Below are positions 43,767-53,823 of a stretch of DNA of 64,000 nt, in pieces. The DNA is taken from NCBI RefSeq assembly GCF_004006015.1, contig NZ_CP034766.1, positions 868,001-932,000 on the forward strand. Direction: 5' to 3'. Source of the DNA: Rhodococcus sp. X156. GTDB lineage: Bacteria; Actinomycetota; Actinomycetes; Mycobacteriales; Mycobacteriaceae. Within the stretch, counting starts at the first letter, position 1. Each line of letters begins with the position of its first letter. The notes below the pieces were generated by a model. That model was not told the DNA's origin. It worked only from the letters and a program-made list of their open reading frames with translations, and ran no database searches. Both the position numbers and the translations under genes were made by a program.

Positions 43767-44639
43767 GTGCGCATCGACCTGCACACCCACTCGAAGGTCT
43801 CGGACGGGACCGACACCCCCGCCCAGCTGGTGACCGCCGCCGCCGCGGCGGGGCTGGACGTGGTGGCGCTGACCGACCACGACACCACCTCCGGGTGGGC
43901 GGAGGCTGCTGCTGCGCTGCCGGAGGGCCTCACCCTGGTGCCGGGCATGGAGCTGTCCTGCGCCTCCCCGGCCGAGGGCTTCGGGCCCGGCGCGGGTGGG
44001 CGCCAGGTCGCGGTGCACCTGCTGGCCTACCTGTTCGACCCCGAGCACCCAGAGCTGGCCGCCGAGCGGCTCCGGCTGCGCGGGGAGCGCACCCGGCGGC
44101 TGCGGGTGATGGCGGAGCGGATGGCTGCTGACGGCCTGCCCGTCGACCCCGACGCCGTGCTGTCGGCGGCGGGCCCCTCGGCGGGCCGGCCGCACCTGGC
44201 CCGCGCGCTCATGGAGGCCGGAGTGGTGTCCTCGGTGGGCGAGGCGTTCAGCGACCTGCTGTCCAGCCGTGGCCGCTACTACGTGCACAAGGAGGACACC
44301 CCGCTGCTGCGCGGGGTGCACCTGGTGGCCGCCGCCGGCGGGGTGAGCGTGCTGGCCCACTGCCGGGCGCAGAGCCGCGGCGCGATGCTCACCGACGACG
44401 CCATCGCCGAGCTGGTCCCGGAAGGGCTGGGCGGGGTGGAGGTCGACCACGTGGACCACGACGACCGTGACCGCCGCCACCTGCGCAGCCTGGCCGCCGA
44501 GCTGGGGCTGTTCACCACCGGCTCCAGCGACTACCACGGGCGCAACAAGGTGGTGCGCCTCGGCACGCACACCACCGGGCCGCAGGACTACGAGCAGCTG
44601 CTGGACGCCGCCACCGGCGCCACGGTGGTGCGGCGGTGA
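43767..44639 (+). CDS. PHP-domain phosphoesterase
   Basis: 290 residues. DLHTHSKVSDGTDTP (4-18), TDHDT (about 36-40), His in VLAHCRAQSRG and GSSDYHG near the end give the metal-binding set of trinuclear PHP phosphatases. The closest known activities are 3',5'-nucleoside bisphosphate phosphatase (YciV/RnaAM type) or AMP phosphatase. GTG 43767 has AAGGAG upstream. The stop overlaps the RecB-like gene by GTGA. Confidence 0.88.
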   Translation: MRIDLHTHSKVSDGTDTPAQLVTAAAAAGLDVVALTDHDTTSGWAEAAAALPEGLTLVPGMELSCASPAEGFGPGAGGRQVAVHLLAYLFDPEHPELAAERLRLRGERTRRLRVMAERMAADGLPVDPDAVLSAAGPSAGRPHLARALMEAGVVSSVGEAFSDLLSSRGRYYVHKEDTPLLRGVHLVAAAGGVSVLAHCRAQSRGAMLTDDAIAELVPEGLGGVEVDHVDHDDRDRRHLRSLAAELGLFTTGSSDYHGRNKVVRLGTHTTGPQDYEQLLDAATGATVVRR

Positions 44640-45541
44640 GCGGCCGACGTCGGGCGGTGGCCCCCGGGGGCAGCGACCAGCTGGGCCTCGACGGGATGCC
44701 CACGAGGCTGGTCAAGGTCACCCCGTCCAAGCTGGGCACCTGGACCGCCTGCCGCCGCCGCTACCGGATGACCTACCTGGACCGCCCCGCGCCACCCCGG
44801 GCCGGGGCGTGGGCGCACAACACCGTGGGCGCGGTGGTGCACGCCGCGCTGCGCACCTTCTTCGACCAGCCCGCCGCCCGCCGCACGGTGGAGGACGCCC
44901 GAGCGCAGGTGCGCACCGCGTGGAGCGCGGTGCAGGGCGCCAGCGGGTTCGCCGACGCCGAGCAGTCCGCGCGCTACCGCGAGCGTGCCCAGGACTGGGT
45001 GGCCGACTACGTGGAGTCCCTCGACGGTGGCGCGGCCGAGGTGGAGCCCGTGGGCCTGGAGCGCTGGGTGGCCGCCCCGGTGGGCGCCATCGTGGCGGAG
45101 GGCCGCGTGGACCGCATTGACGCCCGGGTGAACGAGCAGGCACCGGAGGGCACCGAGCTGGTGGTGGTGGACTACAAGACCGGGCGCCGCCCGCTGACCG
45201 TGGACGACGCGCGGGGCTCGCAGGCGCTGGCCCTGTACGTGCTGGCCACCCGGCGCACCCTGCGCAAGCCCTGCCGCCGGGTGGAGCTGCACCACCTGCC
45301 CACCGGCGAGGTGCTCGCCTTCGACCACACGCCGGAGTCCCTCGCCCGGCACCAGCAGCGGGCCGAGGAGTCGGCGCAGGAGATCCAGCTGACCACGGAC
45401 ACGCTCGCTGCCGGAGGCGACCCCGACGTGCTGTTCCCGCCGAGCCCGGGGGCGCAGTGCTCCTGGTGCGACGTCCGCCGCAGCTGCGACCTGGGCCGGC
45501 AGGCGCCGGAGCTGGCGCCGTGGGCGGGGTTGGCGCCGTGA
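44636..45541 (+). CDS. RecB-family PD-(D/E)XK exonuclease with Fe-S cysteines
   Basis: 301 residues. Nuclease core EGRVDRIDARV and VVDYKTGRRP (about 161-186). One cysteine near the N-terminus (TACRRRY) and three near the C-terminus (CSWCDVRRSC) match the Cas4/AddB iron-staple pattern. It is a standalone RecB nuclease module probably acting in DNA repair. No Cas genes or CRISPR repeats are in the window. It is coupled at both ends (GTGA). Confidence 0.87.
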   Translation: MSGRRRAVAPGGSDQLGLDGMPTRLVKVTPSKLGTWTACRRRYRMTYLDRPAPPRAGAWAHNTVGAVVHAALRTFFDQPAARRTVEDARAQVRTAWSAVQGASGFADAEQSARYRERAQDWVADYVESLDGGAAEVEPVGLERWVAAPVGAIVAEGRVDRIDARVNEQAPEGTELVVVDYKTGRRPLTVDDARGSQALALYVLATRRTLRKPCRRVELHHLPTGEVLAFDHTPESLARHQQRAEESAQEIQLTTDTLAAGGDPDVLFPPSPGAQCSWCDVRRSCDLGRQAPELAPWAGLAP

Positions 45542-45864
45542 GCACCGTGCGCAGGAGAGAGACGTACACCGGGGGCCCGAGCGCGGGCGAGCGCCTGGCT
45601 GGGCTGGTGCGGATGATCTCCGGGGTGCTCACCGGCGGCCTGGTGATCCTCGCCGTGGTGGTGGTGGGCGCCACGGTGCTGGCCGCGCAGCGCGGGGCCA
45701 TGGGCCCACCGGCCACCATGATGGCCGCGCACCTGCTGGTGGCGCTGGCCGCGGTGCTGGTGCAGGTCTACGGCGACCGCCGAGGGCCGGCCGCGGCCGT
45801 GGGCTCCGCTGCGGTGGTGCTGGCGCTCACGGGTGGTCTGCTGTGGACCCAGTGGTGGAGCTAG
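45538..45864 (+). CDS. Small membrane protein
   Basis: 108 residues with about three hydrophobic segments (24-46, 56-76, 86-104). No known family. GTG 45538 overlaps the nuclease stop by GTGA. Its 3' end overlaps the convergent DUF2236 gene by 38 bp. Confidence 0.65.
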   Translation: MSTVRRRETYTGGPSAGERLAGLVRMISGVLTGGLVILAVVVVGATVLAAQRGAMGPPATMMAAHLLVALAAVLVQVYGDRRGPAAAVGSAAVVLALTGGLLWTQWWS

Positions 45865-46711
45865 CCGCCCGCGCCCAGGCCTGCTGAACGGGCGGGCCCA
45901 CCCGCACCCGCTCCGGCAGCGCCAGCGCCACGGTGCGCAGCCCGCGCAGCAGCACCCCCGCCGCCAGGTCGGTGGTGGGCAGGCCGGGCAGCCGGTACAT
46001 CCGCCGCGCCCAGGCCGGCAGCAGGCTGAACCCGAGCAGCGCCACCGCCGACCAGGCCGGGCGTGCCGGGGTGAGCAGCTGCACCCGCCACGGCATCGGC
46101 GGCACCAGCAGCACCCGGGCGGCGTCGCGGGTGGCCGAGCTGCACCGCAGCTGCGGGCGCACCCGCTGCAGGTACTGCGCCACCTCCGCCCGGCTGGCGG
46201 GCACCTCGTCCGCCCCGAGCAGTCGCGCCGCCCGGACCTGCTCGGCCAGGAACTGGTCCTGCTCGGCCCCGGTGAGCGTCAGGCCGCCGCGCCGCGCCGT
46301 GTGCAGGAAGCTGGACACCTCCGTCACGTGCACCCAGGTCAGCAGGTCGGGGTCCTGGGCGGAGTAGCGCAGACCTGTCACCGCGTCGGTGCCGTGCACC
46401 AGGGTGTGCATCTGGCGCACCCGGGCCGCCACGGACTCCACCTGCGCGGTGGGGCTGAACCCCACGGTGCTGACGTACTCGGCGGTGTGGCGCAACCGTG
46501 GCCAGAAGCTCGCCTGGTAGTCGGAGTGCTCGTAGACCCCGGCCATCGCCAGCGGGTGCAGCGCCTGCAGGAACAGCGCCCGCAGCCCGCCGATCCCCAT
46601 GGCCGGGTCGGCCAGCACCCGCCAGGTGATGCTGTCCGGGCCGAACAGGCCGAGGTCCTCAGCCGGGTCGGTGGCTGCGCCCGGCTGTGGGTTCGCGGTG
46701 AGCGGGGGCAT
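45827..46711 (-). CDS. DUF2236 (oxygenase MpaB/Lcp-like) protein
   Basis: 294 residues. LFGPDSITWRVLADPAMGIGGLRALFLQALHPLAMAG and LTWVHVTEVSSFL are DUF2236 motifs; the histidines in QALHPLAM and TWVHV may bind heme as in rubber oxygenase Lcp. The substrate is unknown. ATG 46711 is divergent from the ParA gene. Confidence 0.83.
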   Translation of the reverse strand: MPPLTANPQPGAATDPAEDLGLFGPDSITWRVLADPAMGIGGLRALFLQALHPLAMAGVYEHSDYQASFWPRLRHTAEYVSTVGFSPTAQVESVAARVRQMHTLVHGTDAVTGLRYSAQDPDLLTWVHVTEVSSFLHTARRGGLTLTGAEQDQFLAEQVRAARLLGADEVPASRAEVAQYLQRVRPQLRCSSATRDAARVLLVPPMPWRVQLLTPARPAWSAVALLGFSLLPAWARRMYRLPGLPTTDLAAGVLLRGLRTVALALPERVRVGPPVQQAWARAASSTTGSTADHP

Positions 46712-46787
46712 CGTCCCAGCATGGCCCTGGTGCGGGACGCGCGCTAGCAGAGCTGCGTTGCTGCGCCTGACCGCGGTCCCGGCGTGG

Positions 46788-46793
46788 GAGTAT
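46788..46793 (+). promoter_or_regulatory. -10 element of the ParA-like gene
   Basis: GAGTAT ends 6 nt before GTG 46800; leaderless, weak match. Confidence 0.35.
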
Positions 46794-46799
46794 CTGCCG

Positions 46800-47597
46800 G
46801 TGACCTTCACCCTGGCGGTAGCGAACCAAAAAGGCGGAGTGGCCAAGACCACGACGGTGGCGTCCCTGGGGGCGGCGCTGGCGGCGCTGGGGCGACGAGT
46901 CCTGCTCGTCGACCTCGATCCGCAGGCCTGTCTCACCTTCAGCCTGGGCCACGACCCGGACGGGCTCACCGCCTCTGCCCACGAGGTGCTGCTCGGCGAC
47001 GCCACCGCCGCGACGGTGCTGCTGGACGTGGTCGAGGGCCCGCGCCTGATGCCGGCGACCATCGACCTGGCCGGCGCGGAGGCGATGCTGCTGATGCGCC
47101 CGGGCCGGGAGTACGCGCTCAAGCGGGCGCTGGCCACCGTGGCCGACGACTTCGACGTGGTGATCATCGACTGCCCCCCGTCGCTGGGGGTGCTCACCCT
47201 CAACGGGCTGACGGCCGCCGACGCGGTGCTGGTGCCGCTGCAGTGCGAGACGCTGGCGCACCGCGGGGTGGGACAGCTGCTGCGCACGGTGGCCGACGTG
47301 CAGGCCATCACCAACCCTGAGCTGGCGATGCTGGGCGTGCTGCCCACGCTGTACGACTCGCGCACCACCCACAGCCGGGACGTGCTCGCCGACGTCGCCG
47401 ACCGCTACCAGCTGCCCCTGCTGTCGCCCCCGATCCCGCGCACGGTGCGCTTCGCCGAGGCGTCGGCGTCGGGCAGCTCGGTGCTCACCGGTCCACGCAA
47501 CAAGGGCGCCCAGGCCTACCGCGAGCTGGCGGAGAACCTGCTGGCGCACTGGGACGACGGGGCGCAGCTGGTGACGGTCGACGTCGCCGTCAGCTGA
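46800..47597 (+). CDS. Orphan ParA-family ATPase (Rv3213c-like)
   Basis: 265 residues. Deviant Walker A KGGVAKTTT (about 10-18), Walker A' LLVDLDPQACLT and Walker B VIIDCPPSLG. ParA ATPases bind DNA or cell-pole factors. No parB or parS-like gene is adjacent, and mycobacteria have the same orphan (Rv3213c), so chromosome or protein positioning is likelier than plasmid partition. The last 8 bp overlap the convergent propeller gene. Confidence 0.9.
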   Translation: MTFTLAVANQKGGVAKTTTVASLGAALAALGRRVLLVDLDPQACLTFSLGHDPDGLTASAHEVLLGDATAATVLLDVVEGPRLMPATIDLAGAEAMLLMRPGREYALKRALATVADDFDVVIIDCPPSLGVLTLNGLTAADAVLVPLQCETLAHRGVGQLLRTVADVQAITNPELAMLGVLPTLYDSRTTHSRDVLADVADRYQLPLLSPPIPRTVRFAEASASGSSVLTGPRNKGAQAYRELAENLLAHWDDGAQLVTVDVAVS

Positions 47598-48831
47598 GCG
47601 CCACCACCGTCGCACCGCGCTGCTCCAGCACCACCGTCCCGGCCACCGCCAGCTCCAGCGCCTGGCCGGGAGGTACTGACCCCGCCGGACGCGGCACGTC
47701 GATGGTGCGCATCCGCAGACCGGTGGCGGGGGAGAGCACCGCGATGCCCTCCGGCACCGGCAGCAGCAGCTGCGTGGCCATCTCCACCCCGGGGCCCAGC
47801 GCACCGGGCTGCGCCCACGCGGTGGAGTAGTCGCCGGTGCCCAGCGCCACGGTGGCGCGACCGGTCCACCACAGCAGGGTGGAACCCAGCGTGGTGGTGG
47901 GCTCCACCAGGCGCGCACCCTCGGCTGAGCCGGTGCGCGGGGGCGGGGCGTCGGCGGCGGCCACCGGGACGGTGCTCACCGGCCGCGCGCCGGAGTCGTA
48001 GACGGTGAGGACGGGCTGCTCACCGGGCAGGTAGACCACGGTGCGGTCGCCGGCCTCGGCCACCGCACGGGCGCCGTCCACGCCCAGCAGGGTGGTCGCC
48101 AGCTCGGCGGGCTTGGTGGCGTCGTCGGGGGTGGGGCCGAACAGCGAGAGCCGTTCGCCGGCCTCGCCGGGGCAGGAGAAGACCACCGCGACGCGGCTGG
48201 TGGAGGAGGCCACCGATCGGATCGCGCACCCCTCGCGGGGCTGCGAGCCGGGGTTGACCGGGGCGTCCACCCGGCCCAGCTCCATGGTGCGCACCAGGTC
48301 CGAGCGCCACACCTCGGTGCGGGTGGAGCCGATGGAGGCGAGGTAGACCCCGTCGCCGAGCAGCGTCACCTGGTCGTCGGCCAGGCTGGTCCGCTGCGCG
48401 CCGCGGGCTCCGGTGGAGGCCTGCAGCGCGGTGACGTCGCTGCAGCCGCGGTTGGTGCGGTACACCGCGACCACCAGGCTCCACTGCCCGGCTGCGGCAC
48501 ACAGCGTGCTGTTGGCGCGGGTGTAGCTCCACCGGGTCTGCCCGGTGCTGGGCGTGCGCCCGGCCACCTCGGAGCCGTCGGCGGTGGCCACCACACCACC
48601 GGCGACCACCGGGGCGGTGGTGGCGGCTGACGGCGCCTGCCAGGACTCGCTCAGCGTCGGTGGCACCCTGGTCGCGGCGACCAGCGCGGCGGCGGGCTCC
48701 TCGGCGACCATCGAGGTGGTGGCCCGGGCGTCGCTGCGCCACCACAGCAGCGCTGCGGCCACCACGACGACCAGGACGATCGCCGTGGCGGCCAGCACGT
48801 CAGCTCGCGTGCGCCGCTCCGGTGCCAGCAC
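47590..48831 (-). CDS. Membrane-anchored PQQ-like beta-propeller protein (Rv3212-like)
   Basis: 413 residues: one N-terminal transmembrane helix (about 13-32) then an exported region of repeated beta blades (VAGGVVATADGSEVAGRTP, STGQTRWSYTR) like PQQ-repeat proteins. Two cysteine-containing loops could form disulfides. Function is unknown. GTG 48831 lies 11 bp after the helicase stop in the same direction. Confidence 0.8.
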   Translation of the reverse strand: MLAPERRTRADVLAATAIVLVVVVAAALLWWRSDARATTSMVAEEPAAALVAATRVPPTLSESWQAPSAATTAPVVAGGVVATADGSEVAGRTPSTGQTRWSYTRANSTLCAAAGQWSLVVAVYRTNRGCSDVTALQASTGARGAQRTSLADDQVTLLGDGVYLASIGSTRTEVWRSDLVRTMELGRVDAPVNPGSQPREGCAIRSVASSTSRVAVVFSCPGEAGERLSLFGPTPDDATKPAELATTLLGVDGARAVAEAGDRTVVYLPGEQPVLTVYDSGARPVSTVPVAAADAPPPRTGSAEGARLVEPTTTLGSTLLWWTGRATVALGTGDYSTAWAQPGALGPGVEMATQLLLPVPEGIAVLSPATGLRMRTIDVPRPAGSVPPGQALELAVAGTVVLEQRGATVVALS

Positions 48832-48842
48832 GGGGGAGCAGG

Positions 48843-50654
<1,812 letters not shown>

Positions 50655-50836
50655 TCCGTGAGGCGCCCCCGCTGCGGCTGCCGCTGAGCGGCTCCGGCGA
50701 GGCGCGGCAGCGTGGGAGGCTGGTGCGCGCGCAGTTTCTGAGCACCCGCATGTCGCTTGGTGCTCGAACTACATGGTAACCGCAACTGGCACTGAAGTGG
50801 TCTCACCATGACAGATGCGACACGCGTCGGCCGGAC

Positions 50837-50842
50837 TAGGCT
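50837..50842 (+). promoter_or_regulatory. -10 element of the ferritin-like gene
   Basis: TAGGCT lies 8 nt before ATG 50851; leaderless or nearly so. Confidence 0.4.
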
Positions 50843-50850
50843 CACGCCCC

Positions 50851-51522
50851 ATGAGCATCGCCGAGAGCGCCGAGGTCAGCGCTGCACTGCACCCGGGCGT
50901 GGTCGACCTGATGGGGGTGCTGGCCTACGGCGAGCTGTCGGCCTTCGACCGGCTCGCCCAGGACTCGCGCACTGCACCCACCCTCGACGGCCGGGCGGCG
51001 CTGGCGTCCATGGCCGCAGCGGAGATGGGCCACTACCACCAGGTGGAGGCCTTCCTGGCCGAGCGCGGGGTGGCGGTGCAGGAGGCCATGCAGCCCTTCA
51101 TCGCCCCGCTGGACTCCTACCACGAGTTCACCGCTCCCGACTCGTGGCTGGAGTCGCTGGTCAAGGCCTACGTGGGCGACGGGCTGGCGGCCGACTTCTA
51201 CCGGGAGATCGCCGGGGCGCTGGACGAGGAGACCGGGGCGACCGTGCGCGCCGTGCTGGCCGACACCGGCTACTCCGCCTTCGCCGAGCAGGAGGTGAGT
51301 GCGGCCTGCGCCGCCGACCCCGCGCTGGCCGCCCGGCTGACGCTCTGGGGGCGACGGCTGCTGGGGGAGGCCGTGACCCAGGCCCAGCACGTGGTGGCCC
51401 GGCGCGACGACCTCGCCGAGCTGCTCATCACCAGCACCTCCGGGCTGGTCGGCTTCGCCCAGCTGTTCCGGCGCCTGCAGAACCAGCACACCCGGCGGAT
51501 GCGCGCCATGGGACTGGGCTGA
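50851..51522 (+). CDS. Ferritin-like protein (Rv3210c/MiaE-like)
   Basis: 223 residues. AAAEMGHYHQVEAFL and TGYSAFAEQEV contain the E-x2-H helices of a di-iron ferritin-like fold, as in tRNA-(MS2-io6A)-hydroxylase-like proteins. The exact substrate is unknown. Three 18-bp tandem repeats follow the gene. Confidence 0.82.
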   Translation: MSIAESAEVSAALHPGVVDLMGVLAYGELSAFDRLAQDSRTAPTLDGRAALASMAAAEMGHYHQVEAFLAERGVAVQEAMQPFIAPLDSYHEFTAPDSWLESLVKAYVGDGLAADFYREIAGALDEETGATVRAVLADTGYSAFAEQEVSAACAADPALAARLTLWGRRLLGEAVTQAQHVVARRDDLAELLITSTSGLVGFAQLFRRLQNQHTRRMRAMGLG

Positions 51523-51540
51523 CGCTCTGCTCCTCGGCTG

Positions 51541-51593
51541 CGGGCCCCGGGTTCGCTGTGGGCCCGGGTTCGCTGGGGGCCCCGGTTTCGCTG
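51541..51593 (+). repeat. Three tandem ~18-bp GC-rich repeats
   Basis: Units of 18, 17 and 18 bp, variants of GGGCCCCGGGTTCGCTG, in the gap between the ferritin-like and DUF3107 genes. Apart from these repeats the gap holds only the ribosome binding site of the next gene. Confidence 0.85.
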
Positions 51594-51679
51594 ACAGCAC
51601 AGCCGCGGGGTGCGTCCAGCGAGGGCGGCTGCACTAGCCTTCGGGCCGTAGGTAGTTGTCTGTGGACCGGAGGTTCCCC

Positions 51680-51910
51680 GTGGAGGTCAAGATCGGCATT
51701 GCGGAAAGTCCGCGCGAGCTGCTGGTGAGCAGCAGCCAGTCGCCGGACGAGGTCCAGGAGCTGGTCGACGCTGCCCTCAAGGGTGCGCGCGACGGAGTGC
51801 TGGCCCTCACCGACGACAAGGGACGCCGCTTCGTGCTGCCGTCCTCGCGCATCTCCTACGTCGAGATCGGCCCTGCTGACGGCCGCCGCGTGGGGTTCGG
51901 AACAGCCTGA
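51680..51910 (+). CDS. DUF3107 protein (TB9.4-like)
   Basis: 76 residues. VEVKIGIAESPRELL and the GRRFVLPSSRISYVEIG end are the DUF3107 family; Rv3208A (TB9.4) is its mycobacterial form. Function is unknown. CGGAGG 6 nt before GTG 51680 fixes the start; the longer reading from 51656 lacks one. Confidence 0.9.
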   Translation: MEVKIGIAESPRELLVSSSQSPDEVQELVDAALKGARDGVLALTDDKGRRFVLPSSRISYVEIGPADGRRVGFGTA

Positions 51911-51970
51911 TCGCCCACCCGGACGGGCCGACGGGGACGATCCTTGCCCCGCGGCTCGTCCGGCCGGGTC

Positions 51971-52657
51971 TCAGCTCGGTCCGGCCGGCTCCCGCTCCTG
52001 TCCCGCGTGCAGCGGCAGGTGGCCGACCCCGGCCCAGGCCAGCGAGCTGATGATCTCCACCGCCTCTTCCTTGGGCACGGGGCGGTCGGAGTCCAACCAG
52101 TAGCGGGCGCCCACCTGGCTGGCGCCCACCAGGCCGGCCGCCAGCAGCCGGGCCCGCTGCGGGTCCAGCCCCGCGTCCGCCATCACCGCCTCGGTGACCG
52201 CGTCGATGCACTGCTCGGTTCCCCGGTCCACCCGCTGCTGCACCGACGGCTCGCCCAGCAGGTCGGACTCGAAGACGAGGCGGTAGCCCTGGCCGTCGGC
52301 GTCGATGAAGTCGAAGTACGCCGCCACCGCCGCGTGCACCCGCAGCTTGTTGTCCGGCGTGGAGTTGATGGCCTCTCGCACCAGGCGCACCAGGTCGTCG
52401 ACGTAGCTGTGCAGCAGGTCCAGGTAGAGGTCGAGCTTTCCGGGGAAGTGCTGGTAGAGCACGGGCTTGCTGACCCCGGCGCGGAGCGCGATCTCCTCCA
52501 TGCCCGTGGCGTGGTAGCCCCGGGCGACGAAGACGTCCCGGGCGGCTGCCATCAGCTGCGCCCGTCGTGCGGTCCGCGGCAGCCGCGCGTTGCGCCGAGG
52601 CACCGGGGTCGACCTCGAGGAGCCTGCACTGGCCTGGTCCGTGCCCACGTCCGTCAT
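51971..52657 (-). CDS. fasR: TetR-family regulator, FasR-like
   Basis: 228 residues. HTH ALRAGVSKPVLYQHF and MEEIALRAGVSK around residues 52-70; the C-terminal two thirds form an acyl-ligand pocket as in FasR. In mycobacteria Rv3208 is FasR, which activates fas and acpS in response to acyl-CoA; the gene order (DUF3107, alpha/beta hydrolase, DUF3152) is the same here. ATG 52657. A palindrome covers its -10, so autoregulation is likely. Confidence 0.8.
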   Translation of the reverse strand: MTDVGTDQASAGSSRSTPVPRRNARLPRTARRAQLMAAARDVFVARGYHATGMEEIALRAGVSKPVLYQHFPGKLDLYLDLLHSYVDDLVRLVREAINSTPDNKLRVHAAVAAYFDFIDADGQGYRLVFESDLLGEPSVQQRVDRGTEQCIDAVTEAVMADAGLDPQRARLLAAGLVGASQVGARYWLDSDRPVPKEEAVEIISSLAWAGVGHLPLHAGQEREPAGPS

Positions 52658-52689
52658 CAACCCGCCTTCGCTCGCTGGTGTGCCCGCCC

Positions 52690-52706
52690 AGGTTACTCGC
52701 GGGTAA
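52690..52706 (-). promoter_or_regulatory. fasR-like promoter with overlapping palindromic operator
   Basis: -10 TAACCT (minus strand, 52695-52690) is overlapped by TTACTCGCGGGTAA (52693-52706), an inverted repeat TTACTCG/CGGGTAA with one mismatch. It lies between the divergent regulator and hydrolase genes. Confidence 0.55.
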
Positions 52707-52777
52707 TGAGCTCGGGACGCATTCCGCCCACAGGCCGGGACGGCGGCACTGAGTCTGCGGGAGGGGCGCAGATGCCG

Positions 52778-52783
52778 CATCCT
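52778..52783 (+). promoter_or_regulatory. -10 element of the alpha/beta hydrolase gene
   Basis: CATCCT ends 7 nt before ATG 52791; leaderless. Confidence 0.35.
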
Positions 52784-52790
52784 GGTTGCC

Positions 52791-53777
52791 ATGCGCAACG
52801 CAGCCCCGGCCACCGTGGTCGCCCCGACCGCCCTCTCCACCGACGTGCACGCCGAGCTGGGTGCCGTCGACCTGACCCGGACGGAGTGGCCGGGGGAGAT
52901 GGTCGACGTCGGTGGTCGGGCGGTGCACGTGCGCACCACGCCCGGCCCGGAAGGCGCTGTCCCGGCCGTGTACGTGCACGGCCTGGGCGGCTCGGCCACC
53001 AACTGGACCGACCTCGCCGGTGCCCTGGCCCCCCTCATGCCGGGCTACGCGCTGGACCTGCCTGGCTTCGGCCGCAGCGAGCCTCCAGCCGACGGTGACT
53101 ACTCCCTGCCCGGCTGCGCCGACCTGGTGATCGACTACCTCGAGCAGCAACCGGCACCGGTGCACCTCTTCGGCAACTCCATGGGTGGGGCCATCGCCAT
53201 CCTGGTGGCGGCGCGCAGGCCGGACCTGGTGCAGACCCTCACGCTCGTCTCGCCGGCGGTGCCTGACCTGCGTCCGGACCCGCGGCGGGTGTCCGACCTG
53301 CGGATGGTGCTCGCGGTGGTCCCCATCATCGGACGGCTGGTGCGCCAGCAGCTGGCCGAGACCCCGGCCGAGCGGCGGGCCGAGCAGATGATCCGGCTGT
53401 GCTTCGCCGACCCGGACGCGGTGCCGGAGAACAAGATCGCGGCGGCGGTGCAGGAGGCCGACGAGCGGAAGGGGCAGTCGTGGGCGTCGTCGGCGCTGAA
53501 CAAGTCCTTCAACGCCATCCTGCAGACCTGGGTGACCCTGCCGCACCGCTCGCTGTGGTCGGTGGCCGGCAAGGTGCAGGCCCCGACGCTGGTGGTGTGG
53601 GGCACCAAGGACCGGCTGGTGACCGTGGAGCGCGCCCCCAAGCTGGTCGCGGTGATCCGGCGCAGCCGCCTGCTGGTGTTCAACCAGGTGGGGCACGTCG
53701 CGCAGATGGAGCGGCCGGTGGCCGTGGCTCGGGCCGTCCGCGGGATGCTGCAGGAGGTGCAGGAGGGCCAGTGGTGA
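52791..53777 (+). CDS. Alpha/beta hydrolase
   Basis: 328 residues. HGLGGSATNW forms the oxyanion hole, GNSMGGA the nucleophile elbow with the catalytic Ser, WGTKDRLV the Asp and VGHVAQ the His. A lipid or ester hydrolase is likely, but the substrate is unknown. It is divergent from the fasR-like gene and may be its target. Confidence 0.87.
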   Translation: MRNAAPATVVAPTALSTDVHAELGAVDLTRTEWPGEMVDVGGRAVHVRTTPGPEGAVPAVYVHGLGGSATNWTDLAGALAPLMPGYALDLPGFGRSEPPADGDYSLPGCADLVIDYLEQQPAPVHLFGNSMGGAIAILVAARRPDLVQTLTLVSPAVPDLRPDPRRVSDLRMVLAVVPIIGRLVRQQLAETPAERRAEQMIRLCFADPDAVPENKIAAAVQEADERKGQSWASSALNKSFNAILQTWVTLPHRSLWSVAGKVQAPTLVVWGTKDRLVTVERAPKLVAVIRRSRLLVFNQVGHVAQMERPVAVARAVRGMLQEVQEGQW

Positions 53778-53810
53778 GCGTGCCTCGGCGCCGGGCACGG
53801 CCCGGTGTGG

Positions 53811-53816
53811 CAACCT
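53811..53816 (+). promoter_or_regulatory. -10 element of the DUF3152 gene
   Basis: CAACCT ends 7 nt before GTG 53824; leaderless. Confidence 0.35.
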
Positions 53817-53823
53817 GGGCGCC

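Noticed and set aside
44636-45541. RecB-like nuclease as Cas4
   Set aside because: No other cas gene or repeat array is present; it is operonic with PHP and membrane genes, as expected of a chromosomal exonuclease.
46800-47597. ParA-like protein as evidence for a plasmid or mobile element
   Set aside because: No ParB, origin or transfer gene. The gene order matches a chromosomal block.
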